Assembly (NCBI RefSeq): GCF_019352175.1
Contig: NZ_JACBYI010000042.1
Location: forward strand, 1-64,000
DNA from: Paenibacillus sp. S150
GTDB taxonomy: Bacteria > Bacillota > Bacilli > Paenibacillales > Paenibacillaceae
Direction of reading: 5' to 3'
Length of the DNA: 64,000 nt
The translations under genes were made by a program, and so were the position numbers. The first letter of the stretch is position 1. Every line of letters starts with the position of its first letter. This document shows, in pieces, positions 47,987-55,689 of the stretch. Under the pieces are notes generated by a model, which ran no database searches, had not been told where the DNA came from, and worked only from the letters and a program-made list of their open reading frames with translations.

Positions 47987-49771
47987 TCACTCTGTCCAAG
48001 GAACCAGATTTGGATGCTGGTCAAGAATGGACAGATACTGTTCTTTCCAGCCGTACTGTCCATCGGGATCAAGCAGCATATAACGCAAATATTTATCCAG
48101 GCGGTATTCCGGCCTGGACCAGCCCAGGTGCTTCAGCCGCAGATTGCTTAACAGATGGGGGAGCTCAAAAATATTCTCCGGCAGCCGTCCGCAGTGCTGC
48201 GGAAGATCGTTCCACTCATAGTTGAAATCCTCGCGGTAGCGGAGCAGAAAAGGCCGGTAGCTTAGATGGGAGCGCCAGTACCTGTCCTCGCGGTAATGCC
48301 GGTCGTCCCAGAAATCGAACAGGCGGAAGCAGAACAGATCGCAGCTGTCCTCGCGCAGCAGGCTGTCGATGTCCCCGGCAAACCGCTCTTCAAAAATCTC
48401 ATCCGCATCCAGGCTCAGAATCCATTCAGGGCTGCTCTTCACGACCTCGTCCCACTGCTGCTTGCGCAGCTCGGATTCATTGCTGAACTTGGAGACACTG
48501 TTGCGCACAAGGTGCAGCGGAATGCCCTGCAGGACCTCCCGGCAAATGTCGGCTGTGTCATCGGTGCTGCCATCGTCGATGATGACGGCCTCGTCGATAT
48601 ACTGGCGGTGTGTCTGCAGAACCTGGCGCAGGAAACGCCGGCCTTCATTTTTGACCACCATTGTCAAGGTCAGCTTGGGTCTGCGGGAGGCAGCCCGTTC
48701 GGTAAAAGCTGCAGCAAATTCAGCCGCCGCCCGGACGGCTTTTTCGCTGTCTGATTCCTCCCGGAACAGCGGCTCCTTATGCAGCCGCCGCCGGGCTTCC
48801 GCCTCCGTCCAAGGCTTGGGGCCGTCCTGTTCGGAGGACTGTGCCGGTTGCTCTGCTGCCGCTCCCGTTCCCGCATCCTTCCCGGTCTCCGGCTCTGGTG
48901 CTGCTGCCGCTCCGGTGCCAGCCGCTTCCGCCTCTGCCTCCAGCCCGGGCCCCGCTGAGCAGAGCCGGATGAAATCCGCTACCTTATCAAGGTCGCTGTC
49001 CCTGTACAGGTGCAGCGCCGGATAGTGGGTATCCACATATAGCGGGATGCCCAGAGCGGCGGCGCGGATGCAGAAGTGGCGGTCTTCGCCCCAGTAGGAG
49101 ATATTGCGCACTCTGTCGTAGCTTGCTCCCGCAGCAATAGCCCCGCGGCTGACCAGTGTACAGGCGCCCAGTCCGCCCACTTCATAAATGCCCGGCTGCT
49201 GCAGCTTGGCCAGGAATTGATGGAATCTGCGGTTGATCTCCTCCTGGCTGAGCTGCTCGCCCGGCTCGGCTTCCCACTGGTTGTATTCATCGTGCATCCA
49301 GACCTGCGGCTGCAGCAGGGTCCCCGGCTGCCACTGCGTCCAGAACACCTCGGAGATAATGTCCCTGCCCGTCCCGATCAGGTGCAGCAGGGTATCGGGA
49401 TGCAGAATCAGATCGGAATCGATCAGGAACAGATAATCGTAGTCGAAGGCTTCGGCCCGCCGGATCATCAGGTTCTTGAAGCCGGCCACCTTCCAGACCA
49501 GATTGGAATTCCAGAAGTGGGTCGTATCGTTGCGGATATAGGCATCATGAAAGCCGGAGGATTGCAGAAACACTTCATTCCCGCTTGCTGCGAAGGTCTC
49601 GAGCAGACGGCTGGAGGCCTCATCCTCGTTGTCATCGATCAGATAGAAATCCAGTTCGAAGCCCGCGCGCCGCAAGCGCAGCAGAGAATTCAGAAATTGC
49701 TGCAGAATATGCGGCTTCTGGTGAATCGGACTGCCGAGCAGCACACGTGTCTTGTTCTTGCTCTTGCTCAT
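47987..49771 (-). CDS. Bifunctional protein with two glycosyltransferase-2-like domains
   Basis: This is a 594-residue cytoplasmic protein. The first domain (about 5-265) has DFYLIDDNEDEAS and YLFLIDSDLILHPDTL (DxD-like). A low-complexity Ala/Glu/Pro linker (about 270-350) follows. The second domain (about 355-590) has LTLTMVVKNEGRRFLRQVLQ, DDGSTDDTADIC and LSLDADEIFEE, the classic GT2 nucleotide-sugar site. Such tandem GT2 proteins make cell-surface polysaccharides or modify surface proteins. GGAGTGG precedes the ATG. The acceptor is unknown; the collagen-like protein is one speculative candidate. Confidence 0.85.
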   Translation of the reverse strand: MSKSKNKTRVLLGSPIHQKPHILQQFLNSLLRLRRAGFELDFYLIDDNEDEASSRLLETFAASGNEVFLQSSGFHDAYIRNDTTHFWNSNLVWKVAGFKNLMIRRAEAFDYDYLFLIDSDLILHPDTLLHLIGTGRDIISEVFWTQWQPGTLLQPQVWMHDEYNQWEAEPGEQLSQEEINRRFHQFLAKLQQPGIYEVGGLGACTLVSRGAIAAGASYDRVRNISYWGEDRHFCIRAAALGIPLYVDTHYPALHLYRDSDLDKVADFIRLCSAGPGLEAEAEAAGTGAAAAPEPETGKDAGTGAAAEQPAQSSEQDGPKPWTEAEARRRLHKEPLFREESDSEKAVRAAAEFAAAFTERAASRRPKLTLTMVVKNEGRRFLRQVLQTHRQYIDEAVIIDDGSTDDTADICREVLQGIPLHLVRNSVSKFSNESELRKQQWDEVVKSSPEWILSLDADEIFEERFAGDIDSLLREDSCDLFCFRLFDFWDDRHYREDRYWRSHLSYRPFLLRYREDFNYEWNDLPQHCGRLPENIFELPHLLSNLRLKHLGWSRPEYRLDKYLRYMLLDPDGQYGWKEQYLSILDQHPNLVPWTE

Positions 49772-49912
49772 TCATTGTCCACTCCAGTACAAATAGATGT
49801 ATGGATTATATATATTCAATATATTTGCAGACGTACTGGACTACCCCTTATTTTTTGCCGGGTCCGGAAATATATGAATTGTCGTCTGGAAACGGACTGT
49901 TGTACAATACCG

Positions 49913-50018
49913 CTTAGACAGAGAATAGGCCATTGCTCGGGCATTGCCGGTCCGGCCTGAATTTGTCGTCTGCGACGAGCCGATCTCGGCGCTGGACGTC
50001 TCCGTTCAGGACCGGCCA
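49913..50018 (+). pseudogene. Fossil fragment of an oligopeptide-type ABC ATPase (OppF/DppF-like)
   Basis: RQRIG, then after a one-base shift IARALPVRPEFVVCDEPISA and LDVSVQ, correspond to the end of the ABC signature, Walker B and D-loop of OppF/DppF ATPases. No Walker A or other part remains. The sequence after 50018 is unrelated. This is a gene relic only about 100 bp long. Confidence 0.75.
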
Positions 50019-50143
50019 CTATGTGGCCTCGGACTGAGACAACGGCGTCCGGAATTTGCGATCCCTGACGATCTCCTTGGTAACGGACCAACATGCAAGT
50101 GAAAATCGGCTTAATATCCAAACCATCATTAGGAGGTTATGAG

Positions 50144-50584
50144 ATGACAGAGACGGCAAGCAAAGTGAAGTTATCGCAATGGGATGCCTTATTGGTGGAA
50201 TCATTGCGTTCTCTCGGCTGGTCCGACGAGGAACTGCTGCGCAGAGCGGCGTCGGGAGAGCTGCCTGCGGACGAGAGTGAATATAAATTTGATTATGCCC
50301 GCCTGACCACTCTGGCAGGGGAGCGGCCTGAGGAATTCCGGCAGGCGGTAACTGGCGGCTACCGGATCAAGTACAATACGATCCGCGGCATCCGCAGCTG
50401 GATATCCGTTGCCCTCGGCAAGCCGGCCGGGCTGGAGCTTAAGGAAGGCAAGGAAGCGGTGGAAGTGACCTTGACCGAAGCTGAGAAAAACCGGCTGGAA
50501 GCCGTGCTCTCCTACGGCTGGCGGATTACCGGCGGCCCTGCGGGTGCTGAAGGGTCCTGCCGGATTGAGCCGGTTCAGCGATAA
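50144..50584 (+). CDS. Uncharacterised small soluble protein
   Basis: This 146-residue protein is predicted helical in the first part (KLSQWDALLVESLRSLGWSD, EELLRRAASGELP) and ends with a mixed segment (AVLSYGWRITG). There is no signal peptide, membrane helix or domain that I recognise. AGGAGG lies nine bases before ATG 50144, which rules out the longer open frame from 50093. A GYRIKYNTIRGIRSWI segment is basic and aromatic and could bind nucleic acid, but that is speculation. Confidence 0.7.
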   Translation: MTETASKVKLSQWDALLVESLRSLGWSDEELLRRAASGELPADESEYKFDYARLTTLAGERPEEFRQAVTGGYRIKYNTIRGIRSWISVALGKPAGLELKEGKEAVEVTLTEAEKNRLEAVLSYGWRITGGPAGAEGSCRIEPVQR

Positions 50585-50767
50585 TTCTGCTGTGAAGTAA
50601 AAGGAGCTTTTGCGGGTTATCGTGTATTCATCTGAAACGCATATTATAATACGGGCGTATGTTAAGAAGCGGAAAAACGATATGCAGTACATAGGGGCCA
50701 GCCGGGTTCAATCCGTTCGTGTTGTCCAACGGTTCAGAAATCAACTTATTGTGAAGGAGGAACCCAG

Positions 50768-51592
50768 GTGCTGAAGTGGAAGCGAGGTGAAATCACCCTG
50801 TTCCGGAGTGAGCTGTATGAGACCAATTCCCTGGTTGTGGAGAGCGCCGGACATGTATTGGTCGTTGATCCTTGCTGGCTGCCGGGCGAGGTGGAGGAGA
50901 TCCGTCGATATGTCAGCGGTGTTCTGGGCGGAAGACGGCTGCTGCTGCTGTTCACGCATTCGGATTTTGATCATATTATCGGATACGGCGCCTTCGCGGA
51001 AGCTGAGGTTATTGCCAGCAAAGCCTTCACGGACAAAAGCCGGGAAGAGCGGGAAAGCATTCTGGAAGAAATTCGTGCCTTTGACGATAATTACTACCTC
51101 AGAAGATCTTATGAGATTACCTACCCTGATGTGGATCATATCATGGGGCAGGACGGGCAGACGATGGTATTCGGAGAACTGCAGCTTACGGGATATGCTG
51201 CGCCGGGTCATACCAATGACGGTCTGTTCACGGTGGTTGATTCACCCCGCCTGTTCATTGCCGGAGATTATTTGTCGGATGTTGAGTTTCCCTATATTTA
51301 TGACAGCAGTACTGCCTACGAAGCAACGCTTGGCAAGGTGGAGCGGATTATCGCCCGGCATCCTGTACCGCTGCTGGTGCCCGGACATGGGGAAGCAGCG
51401 GAGAGTCAGCCGGAAATCGAGCGGCGCAGAGGCGCAGGCCTGGATTACATCCGCCGCCTGCGGGCGGCTGTAGCTGCTGGAGAAGCGGCAGATCATCTCA
51501 TTGCGGGCTGCGCCTTCCCCCGCAATATGCGCAAATTCCACCGCAGCAATCAGGAACGGATTAAGCGTGAGCTGGGCGGGACTGGCGGTTAG
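50768..51592 (+). CDS. Metallo-beta-lactamase-fold hydrolase
   Basis: This 274-residue cytoplasmic protein has an MBL fold with metal-ligand motifs THSDFDH, APGHTNDG, IAGDYLSD and PGHGEA. The first motif is HxDxDH rather than the usual HxHxDH, so the second metal-binding histidine is an aspartate. The reaction is unknown; related enzymes hydrolyse thioesters, lactones or phosphodiesters. GTG 50768 follows AAGGAGG. It is 183 bp after the small gene at 50144 and probably has its own promoter. Confidence 0.88.
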   Translation: MLKWKRGEITLFRSELYETNSLVVESAGHVLVVDPCWLPGEVEEIRRYVSGVLGGRRLLLLFTHSDFDHIIGYGAFAEAEVIASKAFTDKSREERESILEEIRAFDDNYYLRRSYEITYPDVDHIMGQDGQTMVFGELQLTGYAAPGHTNDGLFTVVDSPRLFIAGDYLSDVEFPYIYDSSTAYEATLGKVERIIARHPVPLLVPGHGEAAESQPEIERRRGAGLDYIRRLRAAVAAGEAADHLIAGCAFPRNMRKFHRSNQERIKRELGGTGG

Positions 51593-51825
51593 CGGCGGCG
51601 GCCTGCTTTTAATCCCGGATTACATTCTGCTCCAGCGCTCATACCGGGACTCGCACTTCCGTATCGCTCGAGATCCATGCATGCGGCGCGGGCATTGCAT
51701 GATGACAGTCAAGGGTGCAGGCGGGCTGCCATTCTGCTGTACCCGCGTTGCCTTGCACATAACGCCGCCTCCGCAGCTCCTTACAAATTCTGCTGAATTT
51801 TGCGGATGCGGTCTCCAGTTTTTTC

Positions 51826-51925
51826 AAAAGATAAGAATATATATGTTTCACGCTATACATTAGCCTTATCTTTCTCGCTGAAACGGATACCGTCCTTATA
51901 AGGACGGCGAAGCCGTTTCCACTTG
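51826..51925 (+). repeat. 95-bp hairpin repeat, copy at 51.8 kb
   Basis: Best-formed copy: AAAAGATAAGAATATATATG, TTTCACGCTATACATTAGCC, then outer GAAACGG/CCGTTTC around the perfect palindrome CCGTCCTTATAAGGACGG. The mini-hairpin GGCGAAGCC closes the element. Confidence 0.8.
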
Positions 51926-51988
51926 CATAGTATAGCTTACAGCGGTCAGACCTCCGGAAATCGACATAAAGTTTGGTTTTTCGCGCAT

Positions 51989-52016
51989 TTGACAAGGCTT
52001 TCAGTTGCTATAAGTT
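51989..52016 (+). promoter_or_regulatory. Candidate promoter of the AI-2E-type gene
   Basis: TTGACA (51989-51994), 16-bp spacer, TAAGTT (52011-52016). The -10 box is imperfect; TATAAA at 52034 is an alternative. Confidence 0.45.
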
Positions 52017-52062
52017 ATTTCATTACTGTAGACTATAAAATATAGGTACTAATCGCAAGCGA

Positions 52063-53112
52063 ATGGAGAGGAACAGAGAAACAATGGATGTATTCAAGCG
52101 TTACTATGCGAATTTAACAGTCCGGCGCTTTTTGATTCTCGCGCTGATTGCACTGCTGCTGTACAGTATTAGAGATATGCTCAATCTTGTGCTCCTGACG
52201 TTTCTAATTGCTTATGTCATGAACAGCTTTCAGGTGCTGCTGTCCAAGCGGATCGGCAAATACGTCAAGGTGAACAGCAAGGTTATTATTGTCATTTTAT
52301 ATCTAGCTCTAATCACGATGATTGTGCTGGCGCTCGTCAAGTATCTGCCCAAGGTATATACGCAGATTAGGCAGCTGACCGATTTCCTGACCACTCTAAC
52401 CTCTGATGATCTTCCGCAAAATGAAATTACCCAGTATATATTCAGCCAAATGAAGGACTTGAATTACCAGTCTTATATGACCCAGGGCATTGGATATGTG
52501 CTGAAAATCAGCAATTGGGGGACCACCTTCGTATTAGCAACCATTCTAAGCTTCGTCTTCATCCTGGAGAAAAACCGCATTGTCAGCTTCACTACCCGAC
52601 TGAGAGACAGCAAGATTTCCTGGTTCTATGTGGAACTGGAGTACTTCGGCAAAAAATTCATCTCTTCCTTCGGCAAGGTGATTGAAGCACAGATTCTTAT
52701 TGCCTTGTTCAATACCCTCTTCACTGTAGTAGGCTTATGGGTGCTTGGCTTTTTCTTTGAGCCTTTCCCGTACCTGTTCGCGCTGTCGATTATGATCTTC
52801 CTGCTCAGCCTGATTCCCGTGGTCGGGTTTGTGATCTCACTCGTTCCGCTGTGCCTCATCGGGTACAATATCGGCGGACTGATGATGACCATCTACGTGC
52901 TGGGGCTGATAGCTGTATTGCATTTCATGGAAGGCTACTTCCTGAATCCGAAGCTGATGTCCTCCAAAATGAACCTTCCCATGTTCTACACCTTCATTGT
53001 GCTGCTGTTCTCCGAGCATTATATCGGCGTATGGGGCCTGATTCTGGGCATCCCGATTTTCGTCTTTTTCCTTGATATTCTGGACATTACCCGGGAGAAA
53101 CCGGAGGTCTAA
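52063..53112 (+). CDS. AI-2E/PerM-family membrane transporter
   Basis: This 349-residue polytopic membrane protein has about seven or eight helices, with paired helices at the start (FLILALIALLLYSIRDMLNL, VLLTFLIAYVMN) and the conserved C-terminal part MEGYFLNPKLMSSKMNLPMF of this family. Members export diverse solutes or act as sodium-proton antiporters, so the AI-2 label should not be taken as a function. ATG 52063 is used here; ATG 52084 (MDVFKRYY) has GGAGAGGA 11 bases upstream and may be the true start. A strong terminator follows. Confidence 0.88.
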   Translation: MERNRETMDVFKRYYANLTVRRFLILALIALLLYSIRDMLNLVLLTFLIAYVMNSFQVLLSKRIGKYVKVNSKVIIVILYLALITMIVLALVKYLPKVYTQIRQLTDFLTTLTSDDLPQNEITQYIFSQMKDLNYQSYMTQGIGYVLKISNWGTTFVLATILSFVFILEKNRIVSFTTRLRDSKISWFYVELEYFGKKFISSFGKVIEAQILIALFNTLFTVVGLWVLGFFFEPFPYLFALSIMIFLLSLIPVVGFVISLVPLCLIGYNIGGLMMTIYVLGLIAVLHFMEGYFLNPKLMSSKMNLPMFYTFIVLLFSEHYIGVWGLILGIPIFVFFLDILDITREKPEV

Positions 53113-53148
53113 GCTGTGCTGCGGCACCGCGGATTTGGTACACTATAT

Positions 53149-53192
53149 AAGCGGCATTCAGACTGACCGCAGTTTGAATGCCGCTTTTTTTA
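53149..53192 (+). terminator. Terminator of the AI-2E-type gene
   Basis: AAGCGGCATTCA and TGAATGCCGCTT form a 12-bp stem, followed by TTTTTT. Confidence 0.93.
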
Positions 53193-53284
53193 AAATATAA
53201 TTTATATGCTCGGCGCACTAAATGATCCTTCTATTTATCGCTGAAACACTCCTTTATAAGGACGGCGAAGCCGTTTCCACTTGA
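53192..53284 (+). repeat. 95-bp hairpin repeat, copy at 53.2 kb
   Basis: AAATATAATTTATATGCTCG, then ATCGCTGAAACACTCCTTTA, TAAGGACGGCGAAGCCGTTT. The outer stem is partly decayed, and the inner TCCTTTATAAGGA remains. It runs directly into the composite repeat. Confidence 0.7.
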
Positions 53285-53876
53285 AGGATAAGAATTTATC
53301 CTGAATTTCGAAAGTAAGTATCCACAAATCATCTAAAAAGCTCTACATTGGTTCCATTCACTTTCGGAATTCAGGATGAATTGAACCGGAGAGCCTGAAC
53401 AAGCTGATGAAAAGCAAGGAGGTTCATAAGGAACGGAAGCGAAGTGTAAAAAGTAACACTAATGGGCAGGAATTCTGGCTTTAACGAGCTTTAGTGGGAT
53501 TTTGTACACCTAATGGAGGCCCGCTCCCCCCATATGCCCGATTTCAGCCGAATTAGGTGTACTTTTTCCCACTAGGGATGATCCAGGATCCGAATGCGGC
53601 GGATTAGTTATCCTTTTTACCACTAATATGGCTGCCCTTTGGATGAATGGTTCAAGTTCATCTTAATGCAGGCGAATTCCTCTGAAAGGAAGAGAAACGG
53701 ATCGATTAAGGTTCCTTTTTCCCGCTAAGGACTTTTGAAAAAGCGGCTGGGGGAATATGAAGTGACCTTTTCCACCTGGCTTTCCGCCTGGCTTCAGCAG
53801 CCAGCCTTACACCTGAAATGCAAACAGCTGCAATGCCCGGTCAAGGACGGCGTAGCCGTTTCTGCTTGCTTGCATA
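53281..53876 (+). repeat. Composite dispersed repeat, copy 2
   Basis: Nearly identical over its length to 396-965 and, inverted, to 36927-37600. It contains a four-box element (53442-53626), a fifth box (53704-53728) and the end hairpin GGACGGCGTAGCCGTTTC. Its right edge joins abruptly to a gene fragment. Confidence 0.85.
53442..53626 (+). repeat. Four-box dyad element, copy 6 (inside the composite repeat)
   Basis: Boxes are at 53442-53463, 53490-53514 (forward), 53552-53574 and 53603-53626 (reverse); gaps are 26, 37 and 28 bp. Confidence 0.8.
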
Positions 53877-54037
53877 CTAAGGTGGGGAGCAGCAAGGAAT
53901 TGCAGCTTCCGGTTCTCTACGATATCGATTGCGGGCATGTTCCGCCGCAGCTGACCCTCATCAATGGGGCGTATGCCGAGGTGGAATTGAAGTCAGGCGA
54001 GGGCAGCGGCACGGTGAAACAGATGTTCAAGCCGTAA
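53877..54037 (+). pseudogene. 3' fragment of an unidentified gene truncated by the composite repeat
   Basis: After the repeat end the plus strand reads SKELQLPVLYDIDCGHVPPQ then LTLINGAYAEVELKSGEGSG and TVKQMFKP before TAA, which has the composition of a real protein C-terminus. No start exists; the open frame to the left is repeat sequence. A terminator at 54171 follows, as for an original gene end. I do not recognise the family. Confidence 0.5.
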
Positions 54038-54057
54038 TTGGGCAAAAGGATACCGCA

Positions 54058-54150
54058 GGAATTATCGGCAGAAGCACCGCTGGATTGGCTCCTGCGGACA
54101 ATTGGCAGGAATCAGCGTCAGAAATGCCAGTGAACCGGCTCCGGCGTGCC
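54058..54150 (+). repeat. Two degenerate copies of the 50-51-bp hairpin repeat
   Basis: GGAATTATCGGCAGAAGCAC (54058) and GGAATCAGCGTCAGAAATGC (54108) are 50 bp apart and align with the units at 1 and 43592, including the CAGAA loop. Stem pairing is weaker here. Confidence 0.6.
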
Positions 54151-54170
54151 GCCTGCCTGCAAAAGAAGAA

Positions 54171-54216
54171 GCTGTCACCCATGTGCAGTTAATCTGCGCA
54201 GGAGACAGCCTTTTTT
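54171..54216 (+). terminator. Terminator after the truncated gene
   Basis: GCTGTC/GACAGC outer stem, TGCAG/CTGCG(CA) inner pairing around TTAAT, then C and seven T. Confidence 0.85.
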
Positions 54217-54288
54217 TGCCGGAATGTATGCGTTTCCCAGGATTCCCGCAGGCAGCGGGACGGGAACTCAAGTGCTATGTACCCTCTG

Positions 54289-54678
54289 TCAGCCGAAGGA
54301 GGTCATTGCACTTTGCGTCACGATCTCTTTCAATTCGGCCTTTTGCACGGTATATTGCTGCCGGGTGATGCTGCCGCTGGCGAGGCGCTGATCAAGCTGC
54401 TGGGTAAGCTGCGACACCTGCAGATGAACGACGCTGTCAATATCTCCGCCGTTCTCCTCGGCGATATCTTTCAGGGACTTGCCGTCATACAGCGCATTGT
54501 ACAGCTCCTCATCGGAGGATTGGTTCAGCGCTTCCAGCAAATCATCCTTATCGGCTACGCTGGCTGTAGACCATTTGGCAACCGGACTGGCACTCACCAC
54601 GGGCTTCCCCCAGGTGGTTCCACCGAAGGAGATCGCCACAATCATCGTCCCGACAATCATCACTCGTTTGATATTCAT
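54289..54678 (-). CDS. Small exported protein of unknown function
   Basis: This 129-residue protein has a signal peptide (VMIVGTMIVAISFGGTTWGK) and a mature part made of two helical repeats: LLEALNQSSDEELYNALYDG, KSLKDIAEENGGDIDSVV, then QLDQRLASGSITRQQYTVQK. The GKSLKDIAEENG pattern occurs in small secreted Bacillus/Paenibacillus proteins (YckD/DUF2680-like, from memory). GAGGATG precedes the ATG. It is divergent from the response-regulator operon; the shared region has an inverted repeat that the regulator may bind. Confidence 0.72.
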   Translation of the reverse strand: MNIKRVMIVGTMIVAISFGGTTWGKPVVSASPVAKWSTASVADKDDLLEALNQSSDEELYNALYDGKSLKDIAEENGGDIDSVVHLQVSQLTQQLDQRLASGSITRQQYTVQKAELKEIVTQSAMTSFG

Positions 54679-54786
54679 AATTCATCCTCATTTCAAGTTT
54701 GGTATATCGGTGCAGGGGCATTGATTACAGGAATAGGGATACTTATGACTTCGTTGTGATTAATTACATTGTAACCGGCAAAGCTG

Positions 54787-54818
54787 AGGTTAAGCTTAAC
54801 TCTTCTTTAAGATAACCT
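54787..54818. promoter_or_regulatory. Inverted repeat between the exported-protein gene and the two-component operon
   Basis: AGGTTA and TAACCT flank TTAAGCTTAA and TTTAAG, giving a 32-bp dyad with repeated TTAA elements. It is a candidate site for the OmpR-type regulator encoded downstream. The rest of 54679-54993 shows no confident promoter. Confidence 0.5.
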
Positions 54819-54993
54819 AAAGAATCAACCTCTGCCGGATACTACGTTTGAGACAGCGGTTTGGGTTCATTTCTTTTTTGCGCAGGAACTTTTCAGCCAA
54901 ATGTCCGTCTGGAAGTATAGCCTCACGGAGAATGCCCATGAGCAATTCAGAGCCGGAAATTAAATGACCGCAAGTGAAAGGGGTGAACCGTGA

Positions 54994-55689
54994 ATGACCA
55001 AGAAAGTGCTGGTAGTCGATGATGAGCCGGGTATTGTAAATTCGATTGCCTATGCGCTGAGGCGTGAAGGCTATGAAGTGGATACGGCAGGAGACGGTGA
55101 AGAGGCGCTGAGCAAGGCGCTTGTTTTTCATCCGAACGTGATGGTGCTCGATGTGATGATGCCGAAGCTGAACGGATATGATGTATGCCGCAAGCTGGAG
55201 GACCGGGGGGATATCGGAATTATTCTGCTGACCGTCAAAAATGATATCGTCGATAAAATCGTCGGCCTGGAGCTGGGCGCGGACGATTATATGACCAAGC
55301 CGTTTGAGATCCGCGAGCTGCTGGCCCGGGTCAAGGCGCTGCTGCGCAGGCTGGAGAAGAATTCGGCCGAAGCCAAAAGCGAGGTTGTCGAATACGGCGC
55401 GCTGCGGGTTCACGCGGACCGGAGATCCGTCCAGCTTGGGGAACAGCAGCTGGAGCTGACGCCGAAGGAATTCGATCTGCTGCTCCTGCTGCTCTCCCAT
55501 CCGCAGCGTGTCTACATGCGCGAGGAACTGCTGGAGCAGGTCTGGGAGATGGATTATGCCGGAGGCACGCGCACAGTGGATATCCACATCCAGCGGCTGC
55601 GCAAAAAGCTGGGCGAACCGTACCAGAATATCCTGCAGACCGTCTATGGCGTCGGCTATAAAGCCGTTCCGGCGGGGAGCTTCGCATGA
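54994..55689 (+). CDS. OmpR/PhoB-type response regulator
   Basis: This 231-residue protein has a receiver domain with Asp9-Asp10, phospho-acceptor Asp53 (VLDVMMPKLNG) and Lys in MTKPFEIRELLARV. The C-terminal winged helix (about 130-225) has LTPKEFDLLLLL and GGTRTVDIHIQRLRKKLGEP. AAAGGGGTG precedes the ATG. Its stop overlaps the kinase start (ATGA), so the two are translationally coupled. Target genes probably include the divergent small exported protein and the downstream lipoprotein. Confidence 0.95.
   Translation: MTKKVLVVDDEPGIVNSIAYALRREGYEVDTAGDGEEALSKALVFHPNVMVLDVMMPKLNGYDVCRKLEDRGDIGIILLTVKNDIVDKIVGLELGADDYMTKPFEIRELLARVKALLRRLEKNSAEAKSEVVEYGALRVHADRRSVQLGEQQLELTPKEFDLLLLLLSHPQRVYMREELLEQVWEMDYAGGTRTVDIHIQRLRKKLGEPYQNILQTVYGVGYKAVPAGSFA

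Noticed and set aside
53735..54037. 100-codon gene starting inside the composite repeat
   Set aside because: Its first half is repeat sequence that reads differently in the other copies; only the last 50 residues look protein-like, listed as a fragment.
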